A DNA stretch of 64,000 nt from Verrucomicrobiales bacterium (GTDB lineage: Bacteria > Verrucomicrobiota > Verrucomicrobiia > Verrucomicrobiales > DEV007): contig JARGNI010000003.1 of NCBI GenBank assembly GCA_029213195.1, positions 1 through 64,000 on the forward strand, written 5' to 3'. A program made the translations under genes and the position numbers. The notes beneath the pieces were generated by a model. The model saw only the letters and a program-made list of their open reading frames with translations, did not search any database and was not told the DNA's origin. Every line of letters begins with the position of its first letter. Position 1 is the first letter of the stretch. Positions 8,565-17,264 of this stretch are shown in pieces.

Positions 8565-10618
8565 GCGAAAATAGTCACACCGAGCATCCTGGAGGACATG
8601 ATGCGTCCCATGACGACAAGGAACATCGACACGGCGGGATCTTCGGGGGAAAGACCGAGATCATTTTCTCGCTGATCTGTGGGGCGCTTCTTCTCGTTGG
8701 ATTTTTGATTGGCAGGTTCAACGCCGCGCCGGATTCCGTCTCGCTTGCACTTTACATCGCCGCCTATTTCTTCGGAGGATACTTCGCCGCCAAAGAGGCC
8801 ATCGGTAAGCTTCGCAACCGCTCCTTCGAGATCGACTTTCTCATGCTGGTAGCGGCGGCTGGAGCGGCGACCCTGGGCGAGTGGGCGGAAGGCGCACTCC
8901 TGCTGTTTCTCTTCAGTCTCGGCCATGCGCTCGAACATTACGCGATGGGCCGCGCCCGCCGGGCCATCGAGGCGCTCGCCGAACTCGCTCCCGACTTCGC
9001 GTTGGTCCGTCGCGATGGAGTTACCTCAGAGATTCCAGTCGATGAGCTGAGACGAGGCGATACCGTGATCGTGAAACCGGACGAACGCGTTCCCGCCGAT
9101 GGATTCGTCACCAAAGGCGAAGGCAGCGTAAATCAGGCTCCCATCACCGGCGAAAGTATCCCCGTCGACAAACGTCCTGTCGACGACCCGGATTCAGACA
9201 AAGGCGGCGAAAACCTGTCCCCGGAACACCGGCTCTTCGCTGGGTCGATCAATCAAAGCGGCGCGCTCGAAATGCGAGTCACCAAACTTGCGAGCGAGAC
9301 CACGCTCGCCCGTGTTGTCGAGATGGTGAGCGCGGCGGAGACCCAGCGCTCGCCCACTCAGCAGTTCACCGACAAGTTCGAGAAGATTTTCGTGCCCGCT
9401 GTGCTCGGACTGGTCGTGCTGTTGTTGTTCGCGCCTTTCGTGATCGACGAGAGTTTCGCCGAGTCGTTCTACCGGGCCATGGCCGTGCTTGTCGCGGCGA
9501 GTCCCTGCGCATTGGCGATCTCGACGCCGAGTGCCGTTCTCAGTGGGGTCGCACGGGCCGCGCGCGGGGGAGTTTTGATCAAAGGGGGAGGTCCGCTCGA
9601 AAGCCTGGGGCAACTTGGAGCGATCGCTTTCGACAAAACCGGCACGCTGACCGAGGGAGAACCAAAGCTTACCGACGTAGCGCCCCATGGAGACGCCACC
9701 GAGGACGAACTCCTCCAAACCGCCATCGCCGTGGAAGCTCTCAGCGATCATCCGCTCGCCGCCGCGGTGGTCCGCGATGGTAAGAAACGATTGTCTTCAG
9801 CCCCTGCCGGAGAAGCGGAGGACCTTGTCAGCATCACCGGGCGCGGCATCCAGGCCACGCTTTCGGGTGATATCGTCCACATCGGCAAGGACGATCTGTT
9901 TTCCGAAGTGGATGGCCCGCCCCTGCCCGCCAGTATCCGTGAGAAAATCGAATCTCTCGAAACCGACGGTCGCACCACCATGATCGTCCGGCGCGGCGAC
10001 CGCTACCTCGGAGTGCTCGGCCTCATGGACACCCCGCGTGAGGCCGCCAAGGCCATGGTCGCCCGCCTGCGCGAACTCGGCGTGAAACGCATGATCATGA
10101 TCTCCGGGGACAACCAGAAGGTCGCTACCGCCGTCGCCAAAGAAGTCGGCATCGACGAAGCCTGGGGAGACCTCATGCCCGACGACAAAGTCGCGTCGAT
10201 CAAGAAGCTGCGGGAAGAAGAGGAAGTCGCCATGGTCGGCGATGGAGTGAACGACGCGCCTGCCATGGCCAACGCCACCGTCGGCATCGCGATGGGCGCG
10301 GCGGGATCTGATGTCGCGCTAGAGACCGCCGACATCGCCCTCATGGCTGACAACCTCGATCATCTTCCTTTCGCCGTCGGTCTCAGCCGGAAGACCAGCC
10401 AAATCATCAAGCAGAATCTCTGGTTCAGCCTCGGCGTGGTCGCCCTGCTCGTGCCATCGACGATCTTCGGCATGCGGATGGGCATTGCCGTTCTGTTCCA
10501 CGAGGGCTCGACTCTGCTCGTTGTCGTGAACGCGCTCCGGCTTCTCGCCTATCGGGAGAAACCAGGTTCCGTGCGTAGAAAGATGGCGGCCCTCCCGGTG
10601 CAGCCTCTACCGAAGTAA
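8561..10618 (+). CDS. P1B-4-type heavy-metal translocating ATPase
   Basis: A 685-residue P-type ATPase. The N-terminus is a short His-rich segment (HTEHPGGHDASHDD) with no HMA domain. Helix 6 carries SPC (S314-P315-C316) instead of CPC; the phosphorylation motif DKTGT starts at D358; GDGVNDAPA is the hinge motif; helix 8 carries HEGST (647-651). SPC together with HEGST defines the P1B-4 group (CoaT, CtpD, CzcP), known to export Co, Zn, Fe or related ions. The ATG overlaps the sigma-factor stop (ATGA), indicating translational coupling. It provides ATP-driven export from cytoplasm to periplasm, where the tripartite RND system can take over. Confidence 0.92.
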   Translation: MSENSHTEHPGGHDASHDDKEHRHGGIFGGKTEIIFSLICGALLLVGFLIGRFNAAPDSVSLALYIAAYFFGGYFAAKEAIGKLRNRSFEIDFLMLVAAAGAATLGEWAEGALLLFLFSLGHALEHYAMGRARRAIEALAELAPDFALVRRDGVTSEIPVDELRRGDTVIVKPDERVPADGFVTKGEGSVNQAPITGESIPVDKRPVDDPDSDKGGENLSPEHRLFAGSINQSGALEMRVTKLASETTLARVVEMVSAAETQRSPTQQFTDKFEKIFVPAVLGLVVLLLFAPFVIDESFAESFYRAMAVLVAASPCALAISTPSAVLSGVARAARGGVLIKGGGPLESLGQLGAIAFDKTGTLTEGEPKLTDVAPHGDATEDELLQTAIAVEALSDHPLAAAVVRDGKKRLSSAPAGEAEDLVSITGRGIQATLSGDIVHIGKDDLFSEVDGPPLPASIREKIESLETDGRTTMIVRRGDRYLGVLGLMDTPREAAKAMVARLRELGVKRMIMISGDNQKVATAVAKEVGIDEAWGDLMPDDKVASIKKLREEEEVAMVGDGVNDAPAMANATVGIAMGAAGSDVALETADIALMADNLDHLPFAVGLSRKTSQIIKQNLWFSLGVVALLVPSTIFGMRMGIAVLFHEGSTLLVVVNALRLLAYREKPGSVRRKMAALPVQPLPK

Positions 10619-10692
10619 TAATATATCTTTATTTCGGGGGGAATTGGAGGCGACGGCGTTTCACTTTCAGACAAGCCTTGCCACTCGAATCC

Positions 10693-11244
10693 ATGACTTC
10701 AAATCAACAGTCCTCCGGGAACTCCCGCAATCGCTATCCCCTGAACCTCGTCGTAATCGGCGCCAGCTTCATTGCCGTCCTCATAGGAACCGTATCCTGG
10801 GGCGTCATCGAGTACTTCACCGGGACAAGTCATTCGTGGTCCGATTTCCTTGGCCACCATCTCGTTCCATCGCTCGTTATCGGTCTCATCATCTGGGTCA
10901 TCCTTTCAGCCCTGTTGCAGCGCACCGTGATCGAACCTCTTCAGCAACTTTTCGCGCACCTCTATCGAGTCGGCTCTGGGCGACTGGATTCGGTGACACT
11001 TGATACTCGTATCAAGGAGATCAAAACGATGGTCGATGGGGTCAACCTTCTCGTCCACCGTCTCGAGTCGGCTTCGGGAGATACCGCCTTTTCCGATGCG
11101 CAAACCCGCCTCAAGAAAATCCGAACAGAGCTACGTTCGATGGCCGATGGAGCCGGGGAAGACAGCTCCCTTTTCCTCGGCTTGATTCGAGAGCTCAGGG
11201 CACTGGAGGGAGATCTGCTCTCTCTTGGAGTGGTGAAAGGTTAA
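10693..11244 (+). CDS. Two-helix membrane protein with HAMP-like segment
   Basis: A 183-residue protein. Two transmembrane helices (about residues 17-40 and 54-77) flank a short loop; the second is followed directly by RTVIEPLQQLFAHLYRVGSG, which looks like the start of a HAMP linker, then helical coiled-coil-type sequence to the end. No kinase or methyl-accepting domain follows, so it is not a complete chemoreceptor or histidine kinase. It may be a signalling fragment or a membrane anchor. The ATG at 10693 was preferred over an in-frame TTG five codons upstream. It starts 74 bp after the ATPase and could be co-transcribed with it. Confidence 0.6.
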   Translation: MTSNQQSSGNSRNRYPLNLVVIGASFIAVLIGTVSWGVIEYFTGTSHSWSDFLGHHLVPSLVIGLIIWVILSALLQRTVIEPLQQLFAHLYRVGSGRLDSVTLDTRIKEIKTMVDGVNLLVHRLESASGDTAFSDAQTRLKKIRTELRSMADGAGEDSSLFLGLIRELRALEGDLLSLGVVKG

Positions 11245-11334
11245 GTGTCGTAAATAGATAGAAGACTCTGGAGCCTTCCACACCATCTTGATTATTGTAA
11301 TCGCTCGGCAGGCGAAGGGGGCCGATGCTATCAA

Positions 11335-12930
11335 ATGCGCATCTTTCTACTTTTGTTTGGAGCAGCTACCTTCGGACTCGTCATCTGGCACTATGCCGAA
11401 GCAAGCGAACTGGAGAAGTTTCAGGTTTTTCTTGTAGGCGCACCGATAACCATTTCCTTCTTTGCGATCAACTTCTCACTCTCGACTTTTCAAAATTCGG
11501 AGTTCAGAAGCCTGTATTCGTCGGTCAGCCCACGTCTCACTACGGGGGCCTTTATCTGTTTTCTTATTGGTATCATCCCTGTCGTTTCGTTGGCTTTCCA
11601 ACCAACGCTCAGCGGAAAAATTGGGCTCACACTGATCCCGGTCGCTTTCGTATCCAGTTTCGTTCTCTATCTCGTAGCTCGCTCTGAAACGAACCCTCTG
11701 CGTTTAATCCGACGCGCCACGAAGCCCCGAAAGTGGAAGCGATTTCTCAGAGACTACTGGGTCGCATTCCAGGCACTCGAGCGAAACCCCGCGTGTGCCA
11801 AGTTGGTTGATAGCAGGGACAAACCCACCCACGAATGGGATTGGAAACTTTCCCCACAACTCGAAGCAACGAATCCGGGAGAAGTGGTCAGCGGCATCGG
11901 AGATCTCGCCCTCTCCGCTCGTGATCAAAACGCTTTCCTTGCCGGCGTGAAAGCACTCGTCGAAAGTGATGAGGCAGTGATAGCGGCGAAACCCAAGGAA
12001 CGCCAACCATACGATCTGAGACCATTTTATATCGAGCCGCTCCGCGAACTCTTTCTTCGCGCAGAAAACGAGCCTTCCGAAAAGTTGACCGAATCTGCGA
12101 TTGACTTGGTTGCCTGTCGTGTCTTGGAACTGGTCAAGAAGCCAGCACCAAACTACCGAACCATAGTTGACCCTCTCGGATTGCTCTATCGAACTAGCTT
12201 GCATTGGATGGAGAAGGGGGAAACTGGCCCGGCACGAAAGTCGCTCGTTCTGTTTCGCCAACTTTGGCAGCATGGACTGGATCGGGCAGCAGCCGATAAG
12301 GACGAAGATTCCGAGGGGAACGACGATGGGATCGAATGCTTTTTCTTCTGGCACAATCTCAATCACATGGCCCGACTCATCGAAGGCCTGGGATCAAAGG
12401 CTATCAAACTTAACGACCCCGGATTTCTCCACTTGGTTCATGAGGGCTTTGGTTTTCAGGGATGCTCAGCCGTGAAACAAGACGCGCTTCCTGTCGGAGA
12501 AGAGTGCATTCGCGCTCTCGCTCAACTGGGTAGAGAAGCCCGTGCAGCCAAGCTGGAGTGCCACTGGGAAAAATGTGCAGCTCTTCCTCACGACCACGCG
12601 ATTGAACGGATCAACTGGATCTGGAGTTGGATCGCAAAAATTGAAGAGGACGATGTGGCCGAACTCTGGGTTGATTCGTGTCTTGCGGGCATATCGAGGA
12701 TTGAAGGAAAAGTAATCGAGGTGATCGATCGGGGTCATGGGAAAAAACCGAGGTGGGAACTCAAGAGGACCGACGAACCTTACACGGAATCATTCTCCGG
12801 TCTCGATGGCTCAAGAGTTCTCGACTACAGCGATTCAGAAATGCTGAAAAGCTTTACGCTGATCGGAGCTGGACGAAGCCTTATCCAAGGTCCGCCTGTT
12901 TCAATCAAGTTTGAGGATCAAACTGATTGA
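11335..12930 (+). CDS. Hypothetical protein with four N-terminal membrane helices
   Basis: A 531-residue protein I do not recognise. Residues 1-115 contain about four transmembrane helices. From about residue 120 there is a long soluble, mostly helical region with many Trp and Cys residues (for example ECFFFWHNLNHMARLIEG and INWIWSWIAKIEEDD). It may act as a membrane-anchored scaffold or receptor. It is preceded by 90 bp without a gene, and the next gene on the same strand also has C-terminal membrane helices. Its coding nature is supported by length, absence of competing ORFs and ordinary amino-acid composition. Confidence 0.6.
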   Translation: MRIFLLLFGAATFGLVIWHYAEASELEKFQVFLVGAPITISFFAINFSLSTFQNSEFRSLYSSVSPRLTTGAFICFLIGIIPVVSLAFQPTLSGKIGLTLIPVAFVSSFVLYLVARSETNPLRLIRRATKPRKWKRFLRDYWVAFQALERNPACAKLVDSRDKPTHEWDWKLSPQLEATNPGEVVSGIGDLALSARDQNAFLAGVKALVESDEAVIAAKPKERQPYDLRPFYIEPLRELFLRAENEPSEKLTESAIDLVACRVLELVKKPAPNYRTIVDPLGLLYRTSLHWMEKGETGPARKSLVLFRQLWQHGLDRAAADKDEDSEGNDDGIECFFFWHNLNHMARLIEGLGSKAIKLNDPGFLHLVHEGFGFQGCSAVKQDALPVGEECIRALAQLGREARAAKLECHWEKCAALPHDHAIERINWIWSWIAKIEEDDVAELWVDSCLAGISRIEGKVIEVIDRGHGKKPRWELKRTDEPYTESFSGLDGSRVLDYSDSEMLKSFTLIGAGRSLIQGPPVSIKFEDQTD

Positions 12931-13015
12931 CCCAAACCAGCTCACAGCCCTCACGCTACAATCAATCTAAGGAGTTGTAATTGCAGTAGAGACTCTCGGC
13001 ATCGATAATGAACCG

Positions 13016-13447
13016 ATGATAGAAGGAATCAAATTTCATTTCAAAATTCGTTCATTGCTTCTGAGAAGTCAGCGCGCTGATGAAGATAATCGAGAAGCAA
13101 TCAACCAAGCGAGAAAAGACGGCAAATCTTCAGATGATATCCAGTCGTTGGAGCACGACGCTATGCACGACCATCGGGAGTTTGATGAGTTGATTCGCGA
13201 GGCAATGACAACTTATCTCAGCAATCGAGCAAGGAAACTGATACTTCCCCTTCCATCCGACGACGATGCTTGGAGTAAGGGATACCTCTATCAAAACCGG
13301 ATTCTCACAGAGAAAGGCATCACTCAACTCAGATCGGCGATTCGACAGGAAAAATCTGAAAGAAGCCATTTGTGGGTGACCCCGCTTTCGTTGATCATCG
13401 GCCTGATAGGATCAGCGACCGGGCTGATCGGACTATTGGTAGGATAA
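13016..13447 (+). CDS. Small hypothetical protein with C-terminal membrane segment
   Basis: A 143-residue protein: a charged, helical N-terminal 115 residues (including EHDAMHDHREFDELIREAMT) and a hydrophobic C-terminus (about 120-143, LSLIIGLIGSATGLIGLLVG) that could form one hairpin or one tail anchor. The family is not recognised. An AAGGAG-like sequence occurs near 12970, too far to serve as ribosome site. It converges with the 306-residue gene on the other strand. Confidence 0.5.
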   Translation: MIEGIKFHFKIRSLLLRSQRADEDNREAINQARKDGKSSDDIQSLEHDAMHDHREFDELIREAMTTYLSNRARKLILPLPSDDDAWSKGYLYQNRILTEKGITQLRSAIRQEKSERSHLWVTPLSLIIGLIGSATGLIGLLVG

Positions 13448-13497
13448 CAACGAGATCTCAAGCTCGTCGCTGCGTCGCATGGATCCGAGCCAACAAC

Positions 13498-14418
13498 TCA
13501 TTTCAGGTCAATAAATGTGAACTTCCGAAAGACGGCTTGATTGAATAGTTGCTGGATGTCTTTGTCGTATTTCGTTCTGAACGGGAATACAAGTCGTCCC
13601 ACCCCGTGGCCAACTTCGGTGCCAGGGAAAGACTCTATAAAGTCTTCGTGAGATTGGTGAAGCATACGCAGAACATCATTGCGGAGAGAGTATGCGCCAT
13701 TCCTCGAAATGTAAGCAATCTGGTGAAGGATGCTTTTCAATTCGATTTCAGAGGATTCATCATCCGGAAAAATAGATTCACAAAACCCGGAAAGCCTTTG
13801 ATGAGTATCGGCAGGAATACACTCCATAGATCCGATCTCACGGAGTATCTCCTCCAGCGCCCATCGGCAACTGACGCTGGAATCTGCAAAGAGTTCACTA
13901 CCACGAACAATCAATCGCAAGAGCCATTGAACTTCCTTGTCGGACCCTCCGTGGCACCCATAGAGTCCGCGAAGTTCCTTCTCAAATTTTTGCCAACGCT
14001 CTGATACGGAAGATCGTTGCTCTTCGGAGAGCGACTTCAACATGAAACGCTCGTTCTCCGCACGGTCGTATTTCGGAGTGATCTCGCCGACTTCTACAGC
14101 CTCGGCAAGCGTCGGCAACAATTTGTTCCGGATCAATCTCGATTTCCCTGATAGAGTTTTTTGAGGGTAATGTAGAAGACACTCATCAAAGTTTGCCAAT
14201 CCCCTGCAAGTCAGAGTCAATAGGTTTCGATCGGAGAGCGTTTCAACGGCACGGGTGACCTTGATACTGGTGCTGTTAGGCAAATCGGCCTGGTCACAGC
14301 AGTCACCGTGCGTCTCAAAATACTTCCACCGAAGGCTCTCAATGGTGGACGACGCACAAGATGCACTACGCACCTCTTCCAGCAACCAAACTTGAATTTT
14401 CCCCAAACCGCGAGACAA
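13498..14418 (-). CDS. Hypothetical protein with winged-helix-like N-terminus
   Basis: A 306-residue soluble protein with no recognised family. Residues 5-75 (VWLLEEVRSA, NSTSIKVTRAVETLSDRNLL) have the look of a winged helix used for DNA binding or protein contact; the rest is helical and charged. The start is taken as TTG at 14418, 12 bp after the stop of a 58-residue membrane peptide gene, so the two are probably co-transcribed. No ATG is present near the N-terminus. Its role is unknown. Confidence 0.55.
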   Translation of the reverse strand: MSRGLGKIQVWLLEEVRSASCASSTIESLRWKYFETHGDCCDQADLPNSTSIKVTRAVETLSDRNLLTLTCRGLANFDECLLHYPQKTLSGKSRLIRNKLLPTLAEAVEVGEITPKYDRAENERFMLKSLSEEQRSSVSERWQKFEKELRGLYGCHGGSDKEVQWLLRLIVRGSELFADSSVSCRWALEEILREIGSMECIPADTHQRLSGFCESIFPDDESSEIELKSILHQIAYISRNGAYSLRNDVLRMLHQSHEDFIESFPGTEVGHGVGRLVFPFRTKYDKDIQQLFNQAVFRKFTFIDLK

Positions 14419-14430
14419 AGCCGGAAGACT

Positions 14431-14607
14431 TTAATTGTTAAGTGCCCTACCAGTAGAAAAACAACGATAGGACATTTTTTTCTCAAAGACTTTTCCCTTG
14501 GTATTTTTTTTCTTTGCAGCACGCAGTTCAAACGCACTGACAAGGATCGCAAGCGCTGATGCTAGGGCGGTCAGAGCTTCGGGTAGCAGTTCGAGAAAAG
14601 TGGTCAT
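14431..14607 (-). CDS. Small membrane peptide, 58 residues
   Basis: Starting at ATG 14607 and ending at TAA 14431, the frame encodes MTTFLELLPEALTALASALA followed by ILVSAFELRAAKKKNTKGKV and a basic C-terminus (58 residues). Residues 5-27 form one amphipathic-to-hydrophobic helix followed by a Lys-rich stretch, which is a typical single-span topology with the C-terminus inside. It ends 12 bp before the TTG start of the 306-residue gene and so looks like the first gene of a two-gene operon. Short hydrophobic peptides next to a soluble partner occur in toxin and membrane-regulator loci, but no family is recognised. Confidence 0.5.
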   Translation of the reverse strand: MTTFLELLPEALTALASALAILVSAFELRAAKKKNTKGKVFEKKMSYRCFSTGRALNN

Positions 14608-14712
14608 CTTCTACCCAGAATACTACTCCCGTTAGCCGGAATCAAGATTTAAGTGTTATGTGACTATGAATAATTCCGCAGCCCGCCTGATCATTGACCT
14701 AATAGCTAAAAG

Positions 14713-14743
14713 AAAATCCACCCGTTGCGTAGCGGTGGATTTT
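14713..14743 (-). terminator. Intrinsic terminator of the AAA module
   Basis: AAAATCCACC (14713-14722) pairs with GGTGGATTTT (14734-14743) around an 11-nt loop. On the minus strand it is followed by a T-rich tract (TTTTCTTTT). It lies 60 bp downstream of the AAA ATPase stop. Confidence 0.8.
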
Positions 14744-14802
14744 CCAACCACTCCCCCATCATCTGGGAAAGCGGTCTCATCTGATCGCGTTGACGTTGCC
14801 GA

Positions 14803-16308
14803 TCAGGATAGGTCGAGCTTGCGTTTACCATTCGCAGACTTGTCCGCGTGGGTGGCGTGGCGGGCGCGAGTTTTGGCCCAGTGCCGCAGTTGCTCGATGG
14901 ACTCGCTCATGGTGGTGGCGAGAGGGACGGATTCGCAGAGAACTTCTCCGAGGTCGAGCTCGGTGGGTTCTCGATCCTGGGTGAAACAACGATGGAGTGC
15001 TTCGACGAAGGCCGCTTCGATTTCGGCCCCGGTGTGGAGTTCACAGGCCCGGGAAAGGACGACCGAATCGAAGGCGGTTTTCTCGCGACCGTATTTCTCG
15101 ATCACGATGTCCCAGATCGCTGTGCGCTCCTGGTTGTTGGGGAGATCGACGAACCAAAGCTCATCCCATCGCCCCTTTCGGAGCAACTCAGGCGGTAGTT
15201 TGCTGACGTCGTTTGCGGTGGCGACGACGAACACGGGTTTCGTTTTCTCCTGCAACCAGTTCAGCATGGTGCCGAAGACTCTCGCGCTGGTTCCGCCGTC
15301 GGTGCTGGCGTTGGAACCGCCCATGCCGCCGAAGCCTTTCTCGATCTCATCGATCCAGAGGACACAGGGACTGATCGCCTCGGCGGTCTGAATCACGGAT
15401 CGCAGGTTGGCCTCGGACTGCCCGACAAGTCCGCCGAACAACTTTCCCGCATCGAGCTTGAGTAGCGGGATACCGAACACGCTGGCGGTGGCTTTGGCTG
15501 TCAGGCTTTTACCTGTGCCGGGGACTCCGAGGACGAGCATTCCTTTTGGAATGGGTAGACCGTAGTCACGAGCGCTTTGGGTGAAGGCTTCGCGTCGCTG
15601 TTGCAGCCAAGCCTTCAGCGCATGCAATCCTCCAATGTCGTCCAGAGTGGCCGGGGCATTGATCACCTCAATGAGGCCGCCACTCTTCAGTGCATTGGCT
15701 TTCTCCCTCGCCACGACGGCTGCTTCGACATCGCCCTTTTCGACGATGGACAAAGCGAAGGCGTTTTCCGCCTCGATCGTGGTCATCCCTCCGGCCGCTT
15801 CGAGAACAAGTTCTCGCTCAGGTTCGCCGATGGCAGGAAGTTTGGCCGAGTCAGTGATGGCGTCGAGGACAGTAGCAAGGTGCTCTTTCCCGGGTAGATC
15901 AAAATCAATCCGGGTCATCTCGCGTTCCAGTTCCGGAGGAAGCGGCTTCCACACGCCGACCAGGACGATGAGTTTTCCAGCGGACTTGGCGTGGTTGAGC
16001 GTTTCCCGAAGCATCCTGATCAGCAGCGGATCCTTGTCTTCCAGTAATGCGCCGAAGTCGCGGAGGAGAACAACGCAATCGCTGTGAAGCGACTCGATGG
16101 ATTCGAGAGCTTCCACCGGATCGGTGCATCGATGAACGTTTCCGTTCGATGTGTCAATCATGCCGGTCGTGATACTCCAGGCATGAACACCTCTACCGAG
16201 TTCTTCGGCTGCTTCCTTCAATTCAGCTTCAGCCCGAGCCTCTTCAGTAGTGCACAAAAAAAGGCCGGCAAAACCGGCCCTCGCGTAGCGGGTAATGATG
16301 TCTTTCAT
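14803..16308 (-). CDS. Ycf46-like AAA+ ATPase
   Basis: A 501-residue AAA+ protein. The C-terminal half has a full ATPase core: Walker A GVPGTGKS (261-268, K267), Walker B LWIDEIEKG (D320, E321), sensor/arginine region ELLRKGRWDELWFVDLP and a lid. The N-terminal half (1-200) looks like a degenerate second AAA fold (CVVLLRDFGALLE is in the Walker B position). This two-part layout is that of Ycf46-type ATPases known from cyanobacteria, plastids, planctomycetes and some phages; their biochemical role is not established. Its partners here, DUF1257 and DUF2997, are families I recall occurring next to it elsewhere. It starts 6 bp after the 85-residue gene, last in the operon. Confidence 0.88.
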   Translation of the reverse strand: MKDIITRYARAGFAGLFLCTTEEARAEAELKEAAEELGRGVHAWSITTGMIDTSNGNVHRCTDPVEALESIESLHSDCVVLLRDFGALLEDKDPLLIRMLRETLNHAKSAGKLIVLVGVWKPLPPELEREMTRIDFDLPGKEHLATVLDAITDSAKLPAIGEPERELVLEAAGGMTTIEAENAFALSIVEKGDVEAAVVAREKANALKSGGLIEVINAPATLDDIGGLHALKAWLQQRREAFTQSARDYGLPIPKGMLVLGVPGTGKSLTAKATASVFGIPLLKLDAGKLFGGLVGQSEANLRSVIQTAEAISPCVLWIDEIEKGFGGMGGSNASTDGGTSARVFGTMLNWLQEKTKPVFVVATANDVSKLPPELLRKGRWDELWFVDLPNNQERTAIWDIVIEKYGREKTAFDSVVLSRACELHTGAEIEAAFVEALHRCFTQDREPTELDLGEVLCESVPLATTMSESIEQLRHWAKTRARHATHADKSANGKRKLDLS

Positions 16309-16314
16309 GATGAG

Positions 16315-16572
16315 TCAGTCGGTTGAGGTTTCATTGAAGTGGATCCGTTCCCAGCGTAGGCATTCCTCGCGGGACGGGTGGGTGAAAACGACATGACCGG
16401 TGAAGTCGAAGACTTCCCAATGCTGGAATTCGATATTGAATTCCACGTTAGAAGCGCGGCTCACATCGAGAACGCCAATCTCTTTCAGATCGATGATCTC
16501 GGTGTAAAGCCCCGCGCCGGTTCCGTCGGGTTGGAAGTGAATCACTTCCGGGATGGTGGTGGTTGTGCTCAT
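16315..16572 (-). CDS. Small acidic protein of the AAA module
   Basis: An 85-residue acidic soluble protein (EVIHFQPDGTGAGLYTEIID, then VFDFTGHVVFTHPSREECLR). I recognise no family. Its ATG overlaps the DUF2997 stop by 4 bp and its stop lies 6 bp before the AAA start, so it is translationally embedded between two members of the conserved DUF2997/AAA set. The C/A-rich leader for this gene lies inside the 3' end of the DUF2997 gene and includes an AGGA nine bases before the ATG. Confidence 0.65.
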   Translation of the reverse strand: MSTTTTIPEVIHFQPDGTGAGLYTEIIDLKEIGVLDVSRASNVEFNIEFQHWEVFDFTGHVVFTHPSREECLRWERIHFNETSTD

Positions 16573-16775
16573 GATTTCTGTTCCTGTTGGTTGAGGTTGT
16601 TATTTTTCGCAGAGCGGTAGTAATCGCGGCTGCGTTGTTTGCGCCCGACAGTGCCTAGTTCCTCCTCGAGGAAACGGGTCGCCTCCTCGCAGCTTTTGCC
16701 GGTGAAGCCAAGGGCGTCGATGGTGATGGCTCCCTCGGGACTGACCCACACAACGATTTGTTCTTTCGATGTCAT
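16569..16775 (-). CDS. DUF2997 protein
   Basis: A 68-residue protein whose core, VVWVSPEGAITIDALGFTGK followed by SCEEATRFLEEELG, is the DUF2997 signature (beta hairpin, Gly-x-x-Gly/Lys-Ser-Cys, helix). No function is known for the family; I recall it as a neighbour of DUF1257 and Ycf46-like AAA proteins. The start is placed at MTSKEQ (16775), 4 bp after the DUF1257 stop, because the 20 codons upstream lie inside that gene. Confidence 0.8.
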   Translation of the reverse strand: MTSKEQIVVWVSPEGAITIDALGFTGKSCEEATRFLEEELGTVGRKQRSRDYYRSAKNNNLNQQEQKS

Positions 16776-16779
16776 CGGG

Positions 16780-17157
16780 TCAGGCAGCGAGGGTGAGTTT
16801 GATGGAGCCGTCCGTTTCCTGACGACGGGTAACACGGAGCCGCTTCTTCTGCGCCTCGCGGATGGTCTTGTGGACTCCGTAGAGTTGAATCAGGCGACCG
16901 TATTCAGGGCCGACCTCCTTTTCGACATGCCCGCCCCACCAGTCGGTGGTGAGTTCGTAAGCGTCGTTGGTTTCGGAGCGATTCGCGGCGATGTCGTAGG
17001 GACCGCGTAGCCGGATGACAAGATCGCCGTGGCGCGTCTGCTCGGCATAACCGCGGGCTTGCGCATCGCGAAGAAGCTCGACACCGAGTTCGGTGCAGGC
17101 GTCTTCGAGTGCTTCAGCATCGCGGATCTGGGTTTGGATGGTAGTGAAGTGTGACAT
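16780..17157 (-). CDS. DUF1257 (Ycf35-like) protein
   Basis: A 125-residue protein beginning MSHFTTIQTQIRDAEALEDA, the N-terminal signature of DUF1257/Ycf35. The mid-region (DLVIRLRGPYDIAANRSETN) and the Trp pair TTDWWGGHVEK also fit. The family is found in cyanobacteria, algal plastids and PVC bacteria without an assigned activity. Its start is preceded by a C/A-rich leader containing AACCACAACC and CCCAAC and no Shine-Dalgarno sequence. It is the first gene of the DUF1257-DUF2997-85aa-AAA run and follows a strong terminator, so it probably has its own promoter. Confidence 0.85.
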   Translation of the reverse strand: MSHFTTIQTQIRDAEALEDACTELGVELLRDAQARGYAEQTRHGDLVIRLRGPYDIAANRSETNDAYELTTDWWGGHVEKEVGPEYGRLIQLYGVHKTIREAQKKRLRVTRRQETDGSIKLTLAA

Positions 17158-17203
17158 GATGTTAGTTGGGTTCAGGGTTGTGGTTTCTTGAGAAAAGATT
17201 GAA

Positions 17204-17238
17204 TCAACAGGGTCAGATCGATGACCCGACCCTGTTGA
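17204..17238 (-). terminator. Intrinsic terminator after the DUF3150 gene
   Basis: TCAACAGGGTC (17204-17214) pairs with GACCCTGTTGA (17228-17238). On the minus strand the stem is followed by TTCAATCTTTTCT. It lies between the DUF3150 stop (17265) and the DUF1257 start (17157). Confidence 0.75.
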
Positions 17239-17264
17239 GCTGTGGGATAGACTCTCTCGGAGTT

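Noticed and set aside
14660-14820. Left attachment site of the element
   Set aside because: I looked for a copy of the tRNA-Ser 3' end here and at the gaps near 11.3 and 13.0 kb and saw none; the left end was therefore not assigned.
16256-16290. GC hairpin with A-run (GGCCGG/CCGGCC)
   Set aside because: It lies inside the first codons of the AAA ATPase, encoding part of its N-terminus, so it was not called a terminator.
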